Source of the DNA: Flagellatimonas centrodinii
GTDB lineage: Bacteria; Pseudomonadota; Gammaproteobacteria; Nevskiales; Nevskiaceae
Assembly: GCF_016918765.2 (NCBI RefSeq)
Contig: NZ_CP092104.1
Location: forward strand, 2,914,001-2,978,000
Reading direction: 5' to 3'
Length of the DNA: 64,000 nucleotides
Shown here: in pieces, positions 35,033 through 44,808 of the stretch
Position numbering within the stretch: position 1 is the first letter of the stretch
How the letters are laid out: every line of letters starts with the position of its first letter
Position numbers and translations under genes: made by a program
Notes under the pieces: model-generated
Database searches by the model: none
Seen by the model: the letters and a program-made list of their open reading frames with translations, nothing else
What the model was told of the DNA's origin: nothing

Positions 35033-35770
35033 ATGACAGCAATTGCCCGATTTGCCGGCGAGACGGCACTGGTTACGGGTGCGAGTCGCGGCATCGGCCG
35101 GGCCATCGCGCTGCGACTTGCGGCCGAAGGCGTGACCGTGACCGGGACCGCTACCAGTGCCGCGGGAGCCGAGGCCATTGATGCCGCGCTAGCGCCTCAT
35201 GGCGGTCGTGGACGGGTGCTGGATGTGCGCGATGCCGCCGGCATCGAGACGCTGCTGGCCGACATCGGCACGCCCGGCATCCTCGTCAACAATGCGGGGG
35301 TGACCCGTGATCAGCTGTTGATGCGGATGAAGGATGAAGACTGGAACGATGTCATCGACACTGATCTCAGCAGTGTTTTCCGGCTGTCACGAGCCGTTCT
35401 GAAAGGCATGATGAAGGCACGTCATGGCCGCATAATCAGTATCGGTTCGGTCGTGGGCGCCCGTGGCAACCCCGGGCAGGCCAACTACTGTGCAGCCAAG
35501 GCCGGCCTCGTCGGGTTCTCGAAATCGCTGGCGCAGGAGATCGGCTCGCGCAACATTACGGTCAATGTCGTGGCGCCGGGCTTCATTGATACCGACATGA
35601 CCGCCGGGCTTCCCGACGACGCGCGCACCCGCCTGTTGCAGGGGGTGCCTGCCGGGCGTCTCGGCAGCCCCGAAGATATTGCCGCCGCCGTGGCGTTTCT
35701 GGCCTCCCGTGAGGCCGGCTACATCACCGGCGAAACCCTCCATGTGAATGGGGGGCTGCATATGGCCTAG
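35033..35770 (+). CDS. fabG: 3-oxoacyl-ACP reductase FabG
   Basis: 245 residues, a typical FabG: TGASRGIG cofactor site, NNAGVTRD, Ser in SIGSVVGARGNPGQ, catalytic YCAAK, and the C-terminal ITGETLHVNGG. It reduces 3-ketoacyl-ACP with NADPH. A GAGGGAGG ribosome site precedes the ATG. Confidence 0.97.
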   Translation: MTAIARFAGETALVTGASRGIGRAIALRLAAEGVTVTGTATSAAGAEAIDAALAPHGGRGRVLDVRDAAGIETLLADIGTPGILVNNAGVTRDQLLMRMKDEDWNDVIDTDLSSVFRLSRAVLKGMMKARHGRIISIGSVVGARGNPGQANYCAAKAGLVGFSKSLAQEIGSRNITVNVVAPGFIDTDMTAGLPDDARTRLLQGVPAGRLGSPEDIAAAVAFLASREAGYITGETLHVNGGLHMA

Positions 35771-35789
35771 CACCGTTTGGCGCTAGGCC
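35764..35789 (+). terminator. Hairpin at the end of fabG
   Basis: GGCCTAGC / GCTAGGCC, an 8-bp perfect stem with a 10-nt loop that includes the fabG stop, followed after a few bases by GTTTTT. It may attenuate transcription before acpP, whose transcript is usually more abundant. Confidence 0.4.
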
Positions 35790-35867
35790 GTTTAACGGGT
35801 TTTTGACCCCTGTTGTCTCGCACTACACTATGGCGGCTTTACGCCCCACAATCGTCAGGAGTGACGC

Positions 35868-36113
35868 ATGAGCAGTCTCGAAGAGAAAGTCAAGAAGATC
35901 ATCGCGGAGCAGCTTTCCGTGGCCGAAGACCAGATCACCCCGGAAGCTTCGTTCGTGGAAGATCTCGGTGCCGATTCTCTTGACACCGTGGAACTGGTGA
36001 TGGCGCTCGAAGAGGAGTTCGAGATCGACATCCCCGATGAAGAAGCGGAAAAGATCGTCACCTTCCAGGACGTTCTCAACTACATCCGTACGCACGCGCC
36101 GCAAAACGGCTGA
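35868..36113 (+). CDS. acpP: Acyl carrier protein
   Basis: 81 residues, acidic, with the phosphopantetheine site [18 protein letters not shown] (Ser37). It carries growing acyl chains in fatty-acid synthesis. A CAGGAGTG ribosome site precedes the ATG. Position between fabG and fabF is standard. Confidence 0.98.
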   Translation: MSSLEEKVKKIIAEQLSVAEDQITPEASFVEDLGADSLDTVELVMALEEEFEIDIPDEEAEKIVTFQDVLNYIRTHAPQNG

Positions 36114-36211
36114 GTCGTACCTGGCGGTGGCGGCCGGCCGGTGCCCCGAGAGGGGCGCCGCCCCGGTCGCAGGGCCGTCTTCTCCAAATTCTCAAGAATG
36201 CAGGGGCGTGC

Positions 36212-37456
36212 ATGAGCCGCAGTCGAGTCGTCATCACCGGACTGGGCGTGATTTCGCCGGTCGGCAATACCGTTGCCGGTGCCTGGGAAGCGCTGCTGGC
36301 CGGCCGTTCCGGCATTGGCCCGCTGACCGGCTATGACGCTTCGGCCTACTCGACTCGTTTCGCCGGGCTGATCAAGGACTTCGATGCCACCCAGTGGATG
36401 GGGCCGAAGGAAGCCAAGCGTGTTGATCCCTTCATTCATTACGGGGTCGCTGCCGCCAAACAGGCGGTGACCGATGCCGGCCTCGAGATCACCGACGACA
36501 ATCGGGAACGTATCGGGGTGTGTATCGGCTCCGGGATCGGCGGGATCGGCACCATCGAGCGCGAATGCAAGGTGCTCAGCGACAGCGGCCCACGCAGGGT
36601 GTCCCCATTCTTCGTCCCGTCGTCGATCATCAACATGGTCTCCGGCCACGTGTCGATCGACCTGGGGATTACCGGCCCCAATCTGGCCACTGTCAGCGCC
36701 TGCACCACCGGCACCCATGCCATCGGCATGGCCTACCGGATGATCGTGCACGGCGATGCCGATATCTTTGTCGCCGGAGGTGCCGAGTTCGGCTCAGCCC
36801 CCGCGGGCATGGCCGGATTCTGTCAGGCGCGTGCGCTGTCGACGCGTAATGACGCGCCAGAGCAGGCCAGTCGCCCCTTCGACGTCGATCGCGATGGCTT
36901 CGTGCTGGGGGATGGCGCCGGCGTACTGGTGCTGGAGTCACTCGAGAGTGCGAAGGCGCGCGGCGCACGCATCTACGCCGAGATTGTCGGGTTCGGCATG
37001 TCCAGCGATGCCTATCACATCACGCTGCCGCCGGAAGACGGCAACGGCGCCCGGCGCGCCATGCAGAACGCGATGCGGGATGCCGGCCTGCAACCGGAGG
37101 AGGTCGATTACGTCAACGCCCACGGCACCTCGACACCCGCCGGCGACGTTGCCGAGACCACCGCGGTCAAGGCCGCGTTCGGCGACCATGCCCGCCGACT
37201 TTGGGTGTCGTCGACCAAATCGATGACCGGGCACCTGCTCGGTGCGGCGGGCGGGCTGGAGGCGGTCATTTCGGCATTGGTGCTGCACGACCAAAAGGTG
37301 CCGCCGACCATCAATCTCGACAACCCCGACCCCAAATGCGACCTCGACTACGTGCCCCACACGGCGCGCGATGGCAAGGTCGAGGTGGTGCTGTCCAACT
37401 CCTTCGGTTTTGGCGGCACCAACGGCACGCTGGCCTTCCGTCGGTTTCGCGAATGA
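36212..37456 (+). CDS. fabF: 3-oxoacyl-ACP synthase II FabF
   Basis: 414 residues. The Cys-His-His catalytic set is in [22 protein letters not shown] and [12 protein letters not shown]; the C-terminus [13 protein letters not shown] is diagnostic. It elongates acyl-ACP chains. The gene is followed by pabB after 13 bp. Confidence 0.97.
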   Translation: MSRSRVVITGLGVISPVGNTVAGAWEALLAGRSGIGPLTGYDASAYSTRFAGLIKDFDATQWMGPKEAKRVDPFIHYGVAAAKQAVTDAGLEITDDNRERIGVCIGSGIGGIGTIERECKVLSDSGPRRVSPFFVPSSIINMVSGHVSIDLGITGPNLATVSACTTGTHAIGMAYRMIVHGDADIFVAGGAEFGSAPAGMAGFCQARALSTRNDAPEQASRPFDVDRDGFVLGDGAGVLVLESLESAKARGARIYAEIVGFGMSSDAYHITLPPEDGNGARRAMQNAMRDAGLQPEEVDYVNAHGTSTPAGDVAETTAVKAAFGDHARRLWVSSTKSMTGHLLGAAGGLEAVISALVLHDQKVPPTINLDNPDPKCDLDYVPHTARDGKVEVVLSNSFGFGGTNGTLAFRRFRE

Positions 37457-37469
37457 CGTCACTATTGAC

Positions 37470-38774
37470 GTGAGCTTTATCGCACAAGCGTCTGTTGATA
37501 AAGACCTTTTCGACTTACATTCGAGCCAGACCAGCGCCTTCCCGTTTCTGCTGGAGAGCGTTGCCGGGCACCCTCGCTCGGGGCGTTTCGACCTGCTGCT
37601 GGGCCGCCCGGAGCAAGTGATCCAGGCCGGCGATCCGTTTGCTGCGTTGGATGCCGCGGCACGGTCGACACCTCCGATTCCGCCGCATCCGTTGCTGCCC
37701 TTCCTCGGTGGCTGGCTGGTGTTTCTGGGCTATGAGGCGGCGCGCTGGGTCGAACCTTCGGTGGTGTTTCATCCACGGCCCGTCGGCCATGCGGACGCCT
37801 GGCTGGCCCGCTGTTGCAATGCGGTGCTGCGGGATCGGCGCCTGGGGCAGGTGTATGCCGTCTCCGAACACAGCCTGGCCGACGCCGAGGCCCTGTTGGC
37901 GGCGGCGCTGGCGGCGCCAGCGGCGCAGCTACAGGCGCCGCGGATGGACACACTGGCCGCCGAGCCACCGGAGCGCTATCTCGACGGCGTGTTACGGGTT
38001 CACGACTATCTGATGGCTGGCGATGTATTCCAGGTCAATCTGTCGCGAGCCTGGCAGGGTCGTCTGGCTGACGGTGCCAATGCGATGACGGTTTACGCGG
38101 CCCTGCGGCAGCACAACCCGGCGCCGTTTGCCGCCAGCCTGCATGGGCCCGGCCCGGCGGTGATCAGTTCATCACCGGAGCGGCTGCTGTCACTCGACGC
38201 CAGCGGCGCCCAGACCCGTCCGATCGCGGGGACCCGCCCCCGTGGCATCACTGACGCCGAAGATGCCCTGGCACGGGCCTCGCTGGCCGCGAGCCTCAAG
38301 GAACGGGCCGAGCACATCATGTTGATCGATCTCGAGCGGAATGACCTGGGGCGGGTCTGCCAACCCGGCAGCGTGTCAGTCGACGAGTTGATGGCGATCG
38401 AGAGTTACGCCCATGTGCACCACATCGTTTCCAATGTTCGGGGCCGCCTGCGGGACGGGGTGGGGCCCGGCGCTGCCCTGCGTGCGGTATTCCCCGGCGG
38501 CACCATCACCGGCTGCCCCAAGGTGCGGTGCATGGAGATCATCGGCGAACTGGAATCGGGCCCGCGTGGCGCTTACACCGGCAGCGTCGGCTATCTGTCG
38601 CGCTGCGGACGGTTCGACAGCAATATCCTGATCCGCAGCCTGGAGATTACCGGCCGTGACCTGCGATTCCGGGTGGGGGCGGGCATCGTCGCCGACTCTA
38701 CCCCCGAGCATGAGCTGGCCGAGACCGACGCCAAGGCGCGCGGACTGCTGCGCGCGTTGCAGGTGGGGCTGTGA
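37470..38774 (+). CDS. pabB: Aminodeoxychorismate synthase component I
   Basis: 434 residues if GTG 37470 is used (MSFIAQASVDKD); no strong ribosome site is visible, and the open frame extends back into fabF. The chorismate-binding domain has PIAGTRPRG, DLERNDLGRVC, ESYAHVHHIVSNV and FPGGTITGCPK, the Lys of which marks the aminodeoxychorismate rather than the isochorismate branch. With PabC it makes p-aminobenzoate for folate. It overlaps pabC by 4 bp. Confidence 0.92.
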   Translation: MSFIAQASVDKDLFDLHSSQTSAFPFLLESVAGHPRSGRFDLLLGRPEQVIQAGDPFAALDAAARSTPPIPPHPLLPFLGGWLVFLGYEAARWVEPSVVFHPRPVGHADAWLARCCNAVLRDRRLGQVYAVSEHSLADAEALLAAALAAPAAQLQAPRMDTLAAEPPERYLDGVLRVHDYLMAGDVFQVNLSRAWQGRLADGANAMTVYAALRQHNPAPFAASLHGPGPAVISSSPERLLSLDASGAQTRPIAGTRPRGITDAEDALARASLAASLKERAEHIMLIDLERNDLGRVCQPGSVSVDELMAIESYAHVHHIVSNVRGRLRDGVGPGAALRAVFPGGTITGCPKVRCMEIIGELESGPRGAYTGSVGYLSRCGRFDSNILIRSLEITGRDLRFRVGAGIVADSTPEHELAETDAKARGLLRALQVGL

Positions 38775-39598
38775 GCCTGCGCGTAGACGGTGCCACCGCG
38801 GAGCACACCGGGCTGCCCGCATTGATGCGTGGTCTGGTGTACGGCGACGGCGTCTTCCGGACACTGCTGGTGCGCGATGGCGAGATCATTTCGGCAGCGT
38901 CGCAGTGGACCCACCTTGCCGAAGATGCGCAGCGCCTCGGCATCGAGGTCGGTCCCTTGTCGGACTGGCTGACCGACAGCCAGGCGGCGCTGGCAGGCAT
39001 GGCTGACGCCGCATTGCGCTGGATCACCGTGCGGGGCAATCACGGCCGGGGTCAGGCGCCTGTCGGCGGCGCTGGCGTCCGGGTGGTGGACGCGGCCCCG
39101 CTGCCTCGCCATGCCGCTCGGTTCTGGAGCGAGGGCGTCGGCGTATTCACGCACGCGTCGGCACTGCCGGTATTGCCGGCGCTTGCCGGACTCAAGCATC
39201 TCAACCGGCTTCCGCTGGTCCTGGCCAGCGACCACTGGCCGGACCAGCAGCAGGAGGCCTTGCTGTGTGACACCGACGGTCACCTGGTCTGCGGGACACG
39301 CAGTAATCTTTTCTGGGTGCGGCAGGGACAGCTGCACACCCCCTGTCTGGATCGCGCGGGCGTCGCCGGTCACCTGCGACGCAGGCTGCGGATGATCGCC
39401 ATGAAGGAAGACGTGCCCGTCCACGAGGTTCGCGTGCCGGCGTCGGCATTGAGCGCCGCCGAGGAAGTCTTCATCACCAACAGCCTGATCGGCATCTGGC
39501 CGGTCCGGCAAGTCGATGACCACCGCTACGTCGCGCCTGGACCGGTGACCCGCCGGTTGATGCAGGCGCTGGCACATCCCTGGCAAGGTGCCTTGTGA
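38771..39598 (+). CDS. pabC: Aminodeoxychorismate lyase PabC
   Basis: 275 residues from a GTG start overlapping the pabB stop. It is a fold-type IV PLP enzyme: RGLVYGDGVFRTL at the N-terminus, the PLP lysine in GLKHLNRLPLV (Lys142), and EEVFITNSLIGIWPV. It releases pyruvate to give p-aminobenzoate. The stop overlaps mltG by 4 bp. Confidence 0.94.
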   Translation: MSLRVDGATAEHTGLPALMRGLVYGDGVFRTLLVRDGEIISAASQWTHLAEDAQRLGIEVGPLSDWLTDSQAALAGMADAALRWITVRGNHGRGQAPVGGAGVRVVDAAPLPRHAARFWSEGVGVFTHASALPVLPALAGLKHLNRLPLVLASDHWPDQQQEALLCDTDGHLVCGTRSNLFWVRQGQLHTPCLDRAGVAGHLRRRLRMIAMKEDVPVHEVRVPASALSAAEEVFITNSLIGIWPVRQVDDHRYVAPGPVTRRLMQALAHPWQGAL

Positions 39599-40629
39599 AC
39601 ATTCGTCTTCGCGTCATTGCCCTGATCGTCATTCTGATGCTGGTGCTCGCCGGCGCCGGCGTGCGCATGTTGCAGCAGATGGCGATGCAGCCGCTGCCGC
39701 TGGAGCAGGACCTGAGCTTCGACATCCCGCCGGGCCAGAGCTATCGCGGCGTGCTGAATCAGCTGGTGGCGGCCGATCTGCTGTCGTCGCATCAGGCGCT
39801 GGCACTTCGACTGATGGCGCGTCTGCGGGGCAACCAGCTGGTGCAGGCCGGGGAGTACACCCTGACGCCCGGTCTGTCGATTGCCGACGCGCTGGCGCTG
39901 TTCCGCAGTGGCCGGGTCACCCTGCATGCGCTGCGGTTGGTCGAGGGCTGGAATATCCGTGACGCGATTGCGGCGGTGCGCTCACATCCGGCGATCCGGT
40001 TGGAGCTGGCGGAAGCCGATCTGGCACCCGAGCGCCTGCTGGCCGCTCTTGGTCTGCCGCCCGGTCACGCCGAGGGACGACTGCGGCCGGAGACCTATCA
40101 CTTTCCCCGGGGCACTACCGATGCCGCGTTTCTACGACGTGCTGCGCGGGCGCAAGTGACCGCGCTGGAGGGGGTCTGGGCGGCCCGTGTGCCGGACCTG
40201 CCATTGGCCGATGCCGATGCTGCGCTGGTGTTGGCGTCGATCATCGAAAAAGAGACGGGTATCGGTGGAGAGCGTCGCGAGGTGGCCGGGGTGTTCGTCA
40301 ACCGACTGCGGTTGGGGATGAAGCTGCAGACCGACCCGACGGTCATCTATGGGCTGGGGGCGACCTTCGACGGCAACCTGCGGCGCCGCGACCTTGAAGC
40401 CGACACTCCGTACAACACCTACACTCGAACCGGCCTGCCACCGACACCGATCTGCTTGCCGGGCTCGGCGTCGTTGCAGGCAGCCGTGAATCCCGCCAGC
40501 ACCGAGGCGCTATTTTTTGTCGCGCTCGGCGACGGCAGCGGGCGACACGCATTTTCCCGTACGCTGGACGAACATAATCGGGCGGTAAGGGCCTACCTGC
40601 AGCGCCTGCGCGAGGCACGAAATCCATGA
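39595..40629 (+). CDS. mltG: Endolytic murein transglycosylase MltG
   Basis: 344 residues from a GTG start. One N-terminal membrane helix (about 6-24), a LysM-like region, then the YceG domain with the catalytic Glu218 in ASIIEKETGIGGER and the ending NPASTEALFFVALGDGSGRHAFS. It cuts nascent glycan strands at the inner membrane. It overlaps pabC and tmk by 4 bp each. Confidence 0.95.
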   Translation: MNIRLRVIALIVILMLVLAGAGVRMLQQMAMQPLPLEQDLSFDIPPGQSYRGVLNQLVAADLLSSHQALALRLMARLRGNQLVQAGEYTLTPGLSIADALALFRSGRVTLHALRLVEGWNIRDAIAAVRSHPAIRLELAEADLAPERLLAALGLPPGHAEGRLRPETYHFPRGTTDAAFLRRAARAQVTALEGVWAARVPDLPLADADAALVLASIIEKETGIGGERREVAGVFVNRLRLGMKLQTDPTVIYGLGATFDGNLRRRDLEADTPYNTYTRTGLPPTPICLPGSASLQAAVNPASTEALFFVALGDGSGRHAFSRTLDEHNRAVRAYLQRLREARNP

Positions 40630-41240
40630 GTGGACGTTTAATCACCCTGGAGGGCGGTGAGGGGGCCGGCAAATCGACACAGGTCGACACGGTCGTGACC
40701 TGGCTCCAGGCACGTGGGCGCCGGGTGGTACAGACCCGCGAACCCGGCGGCTCACCGTTGGCCGAAGCGGTCCGCGGACTGGTGCTGGCAGACTGGGACG
40801 AGGGCGTGTCGCCGACCACCGAAGTCCTGCTGATGTTTGCCGCCCGCGCCGCTCACTGGCATCACACCATCGCGCCTGCGCTGGAGCGCGGCGAAGATGT
40901 GGTCTGTGATCGATTCATCGATTCCAGTTTTGCCTATCAGGGCGCCAAGGGTGTCTCGCCGGCGACCCTCGACCGGCTGAATACGCTGGTGTTGGGGGGG
41001 CGTCTGCCCGATCTCACCCTGCTGCTGGATCTGCCGCCGGAAATCGGCCTGGCGCGCGCGCGGACGCGAGGGGGCGAGAACCGCTTTGAGCGCGAGGCAC
41101 TGCAGTTCCAGAGCGCGGTTCGCGCCGGCTTCCTGGCTCGCGCCGCAGCCGACCCGGCACGGATGGTGATCATTGATGCCGCCGGCGCGGCGGCGCAGGT
41201 GCGGCAGCAGGTAGAACAGACACTGGAGGCCCGGTGGTGA
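40626..41240 (+). CDS. tmk: Thymidylate kinase
   Basis: 204 residues. P-loop GGEGAGKST (10-18), the DR(F/Y) motif in CDRFIDSSFAYQG, and the lid region ARARTRGGENRFE. It phosphorylates dTMP to dTDP. It overlaps both neighbours in the operon. Confidence 0.97.
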   Translation: MSGRLITLEGGEGAGKSTQVDTVVTWLQARGRRVVQTREPGGSPLAEAVRGLVLADWDEGVSPTTEVLLMFAARAAHWHHTIAPALERGEDVVCDRFIDSSFAYQGAKGVSPATLDRLNTLVLGGRLPDLTLLLDLPPEIGLARARTRGGENRFEREALQFQSAVRAGFLARAAADPARMVIIDAAGAAAQVRQQVEQTLEARW

Positions 41241-42202
41241 GCGACTTGCAGCCCTTGCCCTGGCAGGCGCCATTGTTGTCCACCCTGCGCCAGCAACAGG
41301 CGGCCGGCCAGTTGGGGCACGCCCTGTTGATCACCGGGCCCGCCGGTGTCGGCAAGCGGCATCTGGCGCATGCCCTGGTGGCCGCATCCCTGTGTGAACA
41401 GGGCGGGGACAGCGCCTGCGGAACCTGTCCGGCCTGTGCGCGGCTGGCAGCCGGCAGTCACCCGGACCGGCAATGGCTGCAACGCCGTGCCGACGACAAG
41501 ACCGGCAAGCTGCGCCGCGATATCAGCATCGAACAGATCCGCGAAATGATTGAGCGGGTGATGCTGTCGGCGCAGTACGGGCGCGGAAAATTCGTGCTGA
41601 TCGATCCGGTCGATGCCCTCAATGGTGCCGGCCGCAATGCCCTGCTGAAAACCCTGGAAGAACCTCCGGCTGAGACCGTCCTGTTGCTCATCAGCGAGCG
41701 GCCGTTGGAGTTGCCGGCGACGGTCCGGTCTCGCTGTCGGCAGCTGCGGCTAGCGCCGCCTCCGGCCGCCGAGGCCGCGCAATGGCTGTCCCGGCAGGGC
41801 CATGATGCCCAGCTATTGCCCTGGGCCGGGGGCGCACCGCTGCAAGCAGCCGCTTGGTCCGAATCCCAACAGGGCGCCCATTTTCAGCGCTGGGCACAGG
41901 GGCTGACGGCCATCGCCCGCGGTCGCACTGAACCGCTGGCGCTGGCAGCCGAGATCGGGCGCGATGAAGTCGCGGGGTTCGTCGAGTGGCTGATCCGCTG
42001 GTTGCATGCCGAGTTGCGACGAGCCCTGACCAACGAGACGTCAGTGGTTCCGGCAGCCTGGCTGGAACCCGTGGTGGTGGAGGCACTGGCCGCTCGTGGC
42101 CAGCTGGCTGGCAACGTCAACCCACAGATGGTGCTGGAGTCGCTGCTGATCCTCTGGTGGCGGCAGGCGCGACTGGCCGCCCGCGGCGTACAATCGCGAT
42201 GA
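41234..42202 (+). CDS. holB: DNA polymerase III delta' subunit
   Basis: 322 residues from a GTG (41234 or 41237). The clamp-loader AAA+ domain has GPAGVGKRHLAHAL, the zinc module C-x8-C-x2-C-x2-C (CEQGGDSACGTCPAC), and the SRC motif in TVRSRCRQL. Part of the clamp loader. It overlaps tmk by 7 bp. Confidence 0.94.
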   Translation: MVSDLQPLPWQAPLLSTLRQQQAAGQLGHALLITGPAGVGKRHLAHALVAASLCEQGGDSACGTCPACARLAAGSHPDRQWLQRRADDKTGKLRRDISIEQIREMIERVMLSAQYGRGKFVLIDPVDALNGAGRNALLKTLEEPPAETVLLLISERPLELPATVRSRCRQLRLAPPPAAEAAQWLSRQGHDAQLLPWAGGAPLQAAAWSESQQGAHFQRWAQGLTAIARGRTEPLALAAEIGRDEVAGFVEWLIRWLHAELRRALTNETSVVPAAWLEPVVVEALAARGQLAGNVNPQMVLESLLILWWRQARLAARGVQSR

Positions 42203-42230
42203 CATCCCCAGCGGTTTGGAGACGAACCCG

Positions 42231-42593
42231 ATGAACACTCCGTCGCGTGTCGGTGGCGCGCAGCCCGGCATCCTCACGCTCAACATCAAGGACAAGTCGG
42301 CGCTCTATGTCGCCTACATGCCGTTCGTGAAGAACGGAGGTCTGTTCATTCCAACCGCCAAGGAATATCGCCTTGGCGACGAAGTGTTCATGCTGCTCAC
42401 GCTGATGGAGGACCCTGAGCGCCTGCCGGTGGCCGGGAAAGTGGTCTGGGTGACGCCGAAAGGCGCCCAGAACAAGCGGCTACAGGGGATTGGCGTTCAG
42501 TTCAGCAGTCAGGACAACGGCGCCACGCAGGGCAAGATCGAGGGTTTGCTGGCGGGTGCCCTGGGCGCGGATCGGGCCACCTACACGCTCTAG
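42231..42593 (+). CDS. pilZ: PilZ domain protein
   Basis: 120 residues from ATG 42231 with a GGAG ribosome site; a TTG 15 bp upstream is rejected. The sequence LTLNIKDKSALYVAYMPFVKNGGLFIPT matches the type IV pilus PilZ that follows holB in Xanthomonas and Pseudomonas. The canonical c-di-GMP RxxxR and D/NxSxxG motifs are absent, as in those proteins, so it probably acts by protein contacts (PilB/FimX type). Last gene of the fab-pilZ operon. Confidence 0.9.
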   Translation: MNTPSRVGGAQPGILTLNIKDKSALYVAYMPFVKNGGLFIPTAKEYRLGDEVFMLLTLMEDPERLPVAGKVVWVTPKGAQNKRLQGIGVQFSSQDNGATQGKIEGLLAGALGADRATYTL

Positions 42594-42618
42594 GCGCTAG
42601 CGCAGGTTCCGCCCGCAC

Positions 42619-43662
42619 TCAGCCTGGCGGCGGCAGGCCGCCGTCAAGGACGAAGGCCGAATAGCCCTTCTGTGCCAGTACGAAAGCGGCTGCCGAGCTG
42701 CGACGACCGCTGTCGCAACACACCACCCACTGTGTATTGTTTTCGAGCGCCCCGAGTTTGATCCGCAGTACGTACAGCGGCAGATTCACAGCGCCGGGCA
42801 GACTGCCGGTGGCAAACTCGCTGGGCAACCGGACATCGAGCCACCGCGCATCGCCACTTTCAACCTTGCGACGGGCTTCCTCCAGCGAAATCTTGCGGGC
42901 CAGTGGCTCATTCAGCAGTTGACGGAAATCGTCCTTCGATAAACGCATCAGCTGTGTGGGCAATACCGCGGTGACGGTGGCATTGCGTTGGGTCTCGGAG
43001 ATCAGCGCCTCCTCGCCGAAGCAGGCGCCGGGCTCAAGTTCGGCCAGCCGGATGGGCTTGGCATGTGCCTGCTCCCGCGTGACCAGACAGCGCCCCGACA
43101 TGATCACGTAGAAATAGTCGCCCTCGGCACCCTGCTTGACGATGGTCTCGCCCGGCGCCGCCGACACCGATTGCATGCGCATGAACATGGCTTGCAGGTT
43201 GGAGGGCGGCACCATCTGGAAGGTGCGGATCTGCAACAGCTTGGACATCCAGTCATCGTTGTCGCCCGCGCTGGAGAGATCCGACACTTCGATCGCACCG
43301 GTCTGGTCCCAGGTGAGCATCACGTCGAGCAGGCCAGCGTCGACGTTCAATACCTGGACCTCGCCCACACACCGGGCGCTGACGCGTCGCGGCGATTGAT
43401 GGGCCAGCCGATGCATGCCGCTGGGCTCACCGCCGACCACCCGCGCCAGCGCCTTGCCGGCCGCATCGTGCAAGTGAACCTCCCCCTTGACGACATAAAG
43501 CGCAGAGCGAGCGTCGTCGCCAATCTTGAACAGCGTCTGGCCTTTGGGCACGGTCTGCAATTGCGCTTTTTTCAACAGGTCGGTCAGCGACTCCGGCTTC
43601 AACGCATTGAGCGGAACCAGTGACTTGCAAAGGGCTGGATCGATCGGGGTCGGAGTGGTCAC
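42619..43662 (-). CDS. Two cNMP-binding domains fused to a rhodanese domain
   Basis: 347 residues from GTG 43662; a TTG at 43674 is an alternative and neither has a clear ribosome site. The first cyclic-nucleotide-binding-like domain (about 15-115) is degenerate; the second (about 140-260) is better preserved with IVKQGAEGDYFYVIMSGRC and LAELEPGACFGEEALI, close to the CRP phosphate cassette. The C-terminal rhodanese domain (about 265-345) has WLDVRLPSEFATGSLPGAVNLPL and an active-site loop CCDSGRRSS. There is no helix-turn-helix. It may sense a ligand and handle sulfane sulfur; the role is unknown. Confidence 0.85.
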   Translation of the reverse strand: MTTPTPIDPALCKSLVPLNALKPESLTDLLKKAQLQTVPKGQTLFKIGDDARSALYVVKGEVHLHDAAGKALARVVGGEPSGMHRLAHQSPRRVSARCVGEVQVLNVDAGLLDVMLTWDQTGAIEVSDLSSAGDNDDWMSKLLQIRTFQMVPPSNLQAMFMRMQSVSAAPGETIVKQGAEGDYFYVIMSGRCLVTREQAHAKPIRLAELEPGACFGEEALISETQRNATVTAVLPTQLMRLSKDDFRQLLNEPLARKISLEEARRKVESGDARWLDVRLPSEFATGSLPGAVNLPLYVLRIKLGALENNTQWVVCCDSGRRSSAAAFVLAQKGYSAFVLDGGLPPPG

Positions 43663-43695
43663 AGGTACGGACAATATGGCATTCGGGTGGGCAGG

Positions 43696-44571
43696 TTACC
43701 GCACATGCACGGGGCCGCCGAGAGTACGCCCGAGGGTGCGCCCCCGGCTGTCGCCCAGACTGCCGTCAATGACGAGCCGATAGATGCCCCCGCGGGTTAC
43801 CGGGAACACCAGCATCGTGTTGTTCTCAGGGCTGACCGACCAATTGCCAGCAACCATATTGCCGTTGATGTCGCGGACCGTGATGGCACGATTCGCCGCA
43901 GCCCCATCCGCTACCGTGCCGCTGATGATGAGCACGATCGCAGGCGCATAGGCGGCGGAACCGGCGAAGACCACATTTAGCCCGTCGGCAGCCCCCTCGT
44001 CAGCCCACCAGGCGTCGAGCGACACCTCCGGCACCGTCGGACGCGGGGCAGGAGTGGCTGCGGCAGTGGCAGTCACCGGGGCTGATGTCGTTGTGGAGGG
44101 CGGCTGCGCTGTCGGCGCCGGAGTAGCCAAGACCGGACGGTCAGCCTCGTTCGACGGGTCGTCGGCCGTCTCGGCCGGAACCGCGATCGACGCCGTATCG
44201 GCCGCAGTCGGCGATACAGACGCGGGCTCAGCGGGCTCAGCGGGCTCGGCTGCCGCCGCTTCTACCACCGGCGGATCCACCTGCAGAGCGGCCGCGACTT
44301 CGATGGGCGCCGAAGCCGGCGCACTCATGTCTTCTGAAAGCGTCGCCTCGGCGGTGGTCTCGCTGGCGATACCATCGGCGGAGGCGGGCTTGATGGCCTT
44401 GCCAGGGGCAATCGGCGCCGGCGCCAGCGGTTGCTGCAGAATCCGCTCCAGCGCAGGCATCTCGGCCTCTGCCGCGGCCTGTTGCTCGGGGTGCGGGAAC
44501 AACAATTCAAGACCGTAGGCGGTGCCAAATGCTGTGGCCAGCGCGGCAACGGTCATCACCAGTGCTTTCAT
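43696..44571 (-). CDS. Exported or membrane-anchored Ala/Pro/Thr-rich protein, unknown function
   Basis: 291 residues from ATG 44571 (MKALVMTVAALATAFGTAYG). A hydrophobic N-terminus is either a signal peptide or anchor. Residues about 30-190 are low-complexity (Ala, Pro, Glu, Thr; short AEPAEPAEPA runs). The C-terminal ~95 residues form a predicted beta domain with IVLIISGTVADGA, ITVRDINGNMVAGNWSV and GGIYRLVIDGSLGD. No family recognised. It lies 33 bp upstream of the cNMP-rhodanese gene on the same strand. Confidence 0.7.
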   Translation of the reverse strand: MKALVMTVAALATAFGTAYGLELLFPHPEQQAAAEAEMPALERILQQPLAPAPIAPGKAIKPASADGIASETTAEATLSEDMSAPASAPIEVAAALQVDPPVVEAAAAEPAEPAEPASVSPTAADTASIAVPAETADDPSNEADRPVLATPAPTAQPPSTTTSAPVTATAAATPAPRPTVPEVSLDAWWADEGAADGLNVVFAGSAAYAPAIVLIISGTVADGAAANRAITVRDINGNMVAGNWSVSPENNTMLVFPVTRGGIYRLVIDGSLGDSRGRTLGRTLGGPVHVR

Positions 44572-44808
44572 GATGTTGGTGTCTCCCCAGACAGGTTGAG
44601 CCTCACGGAGCACCTCCGATTGTTCGCCGGGTGCGTGCCGGCGCGTGCTCCCGCTCAAACACTATCTTGGATGGCTGAAGCCTCGTCAATGACGTTACGG
44701 ACGTTCACGCTCCGTCATTACAGCCGTGCGCAGTGCCTGAGGGGCTGCGATAATGCGCGCCGATTCGCCGTGCTCGCGGCGTCCCGCTTCCCCCTTGAAG
44801 GAGTTCCG

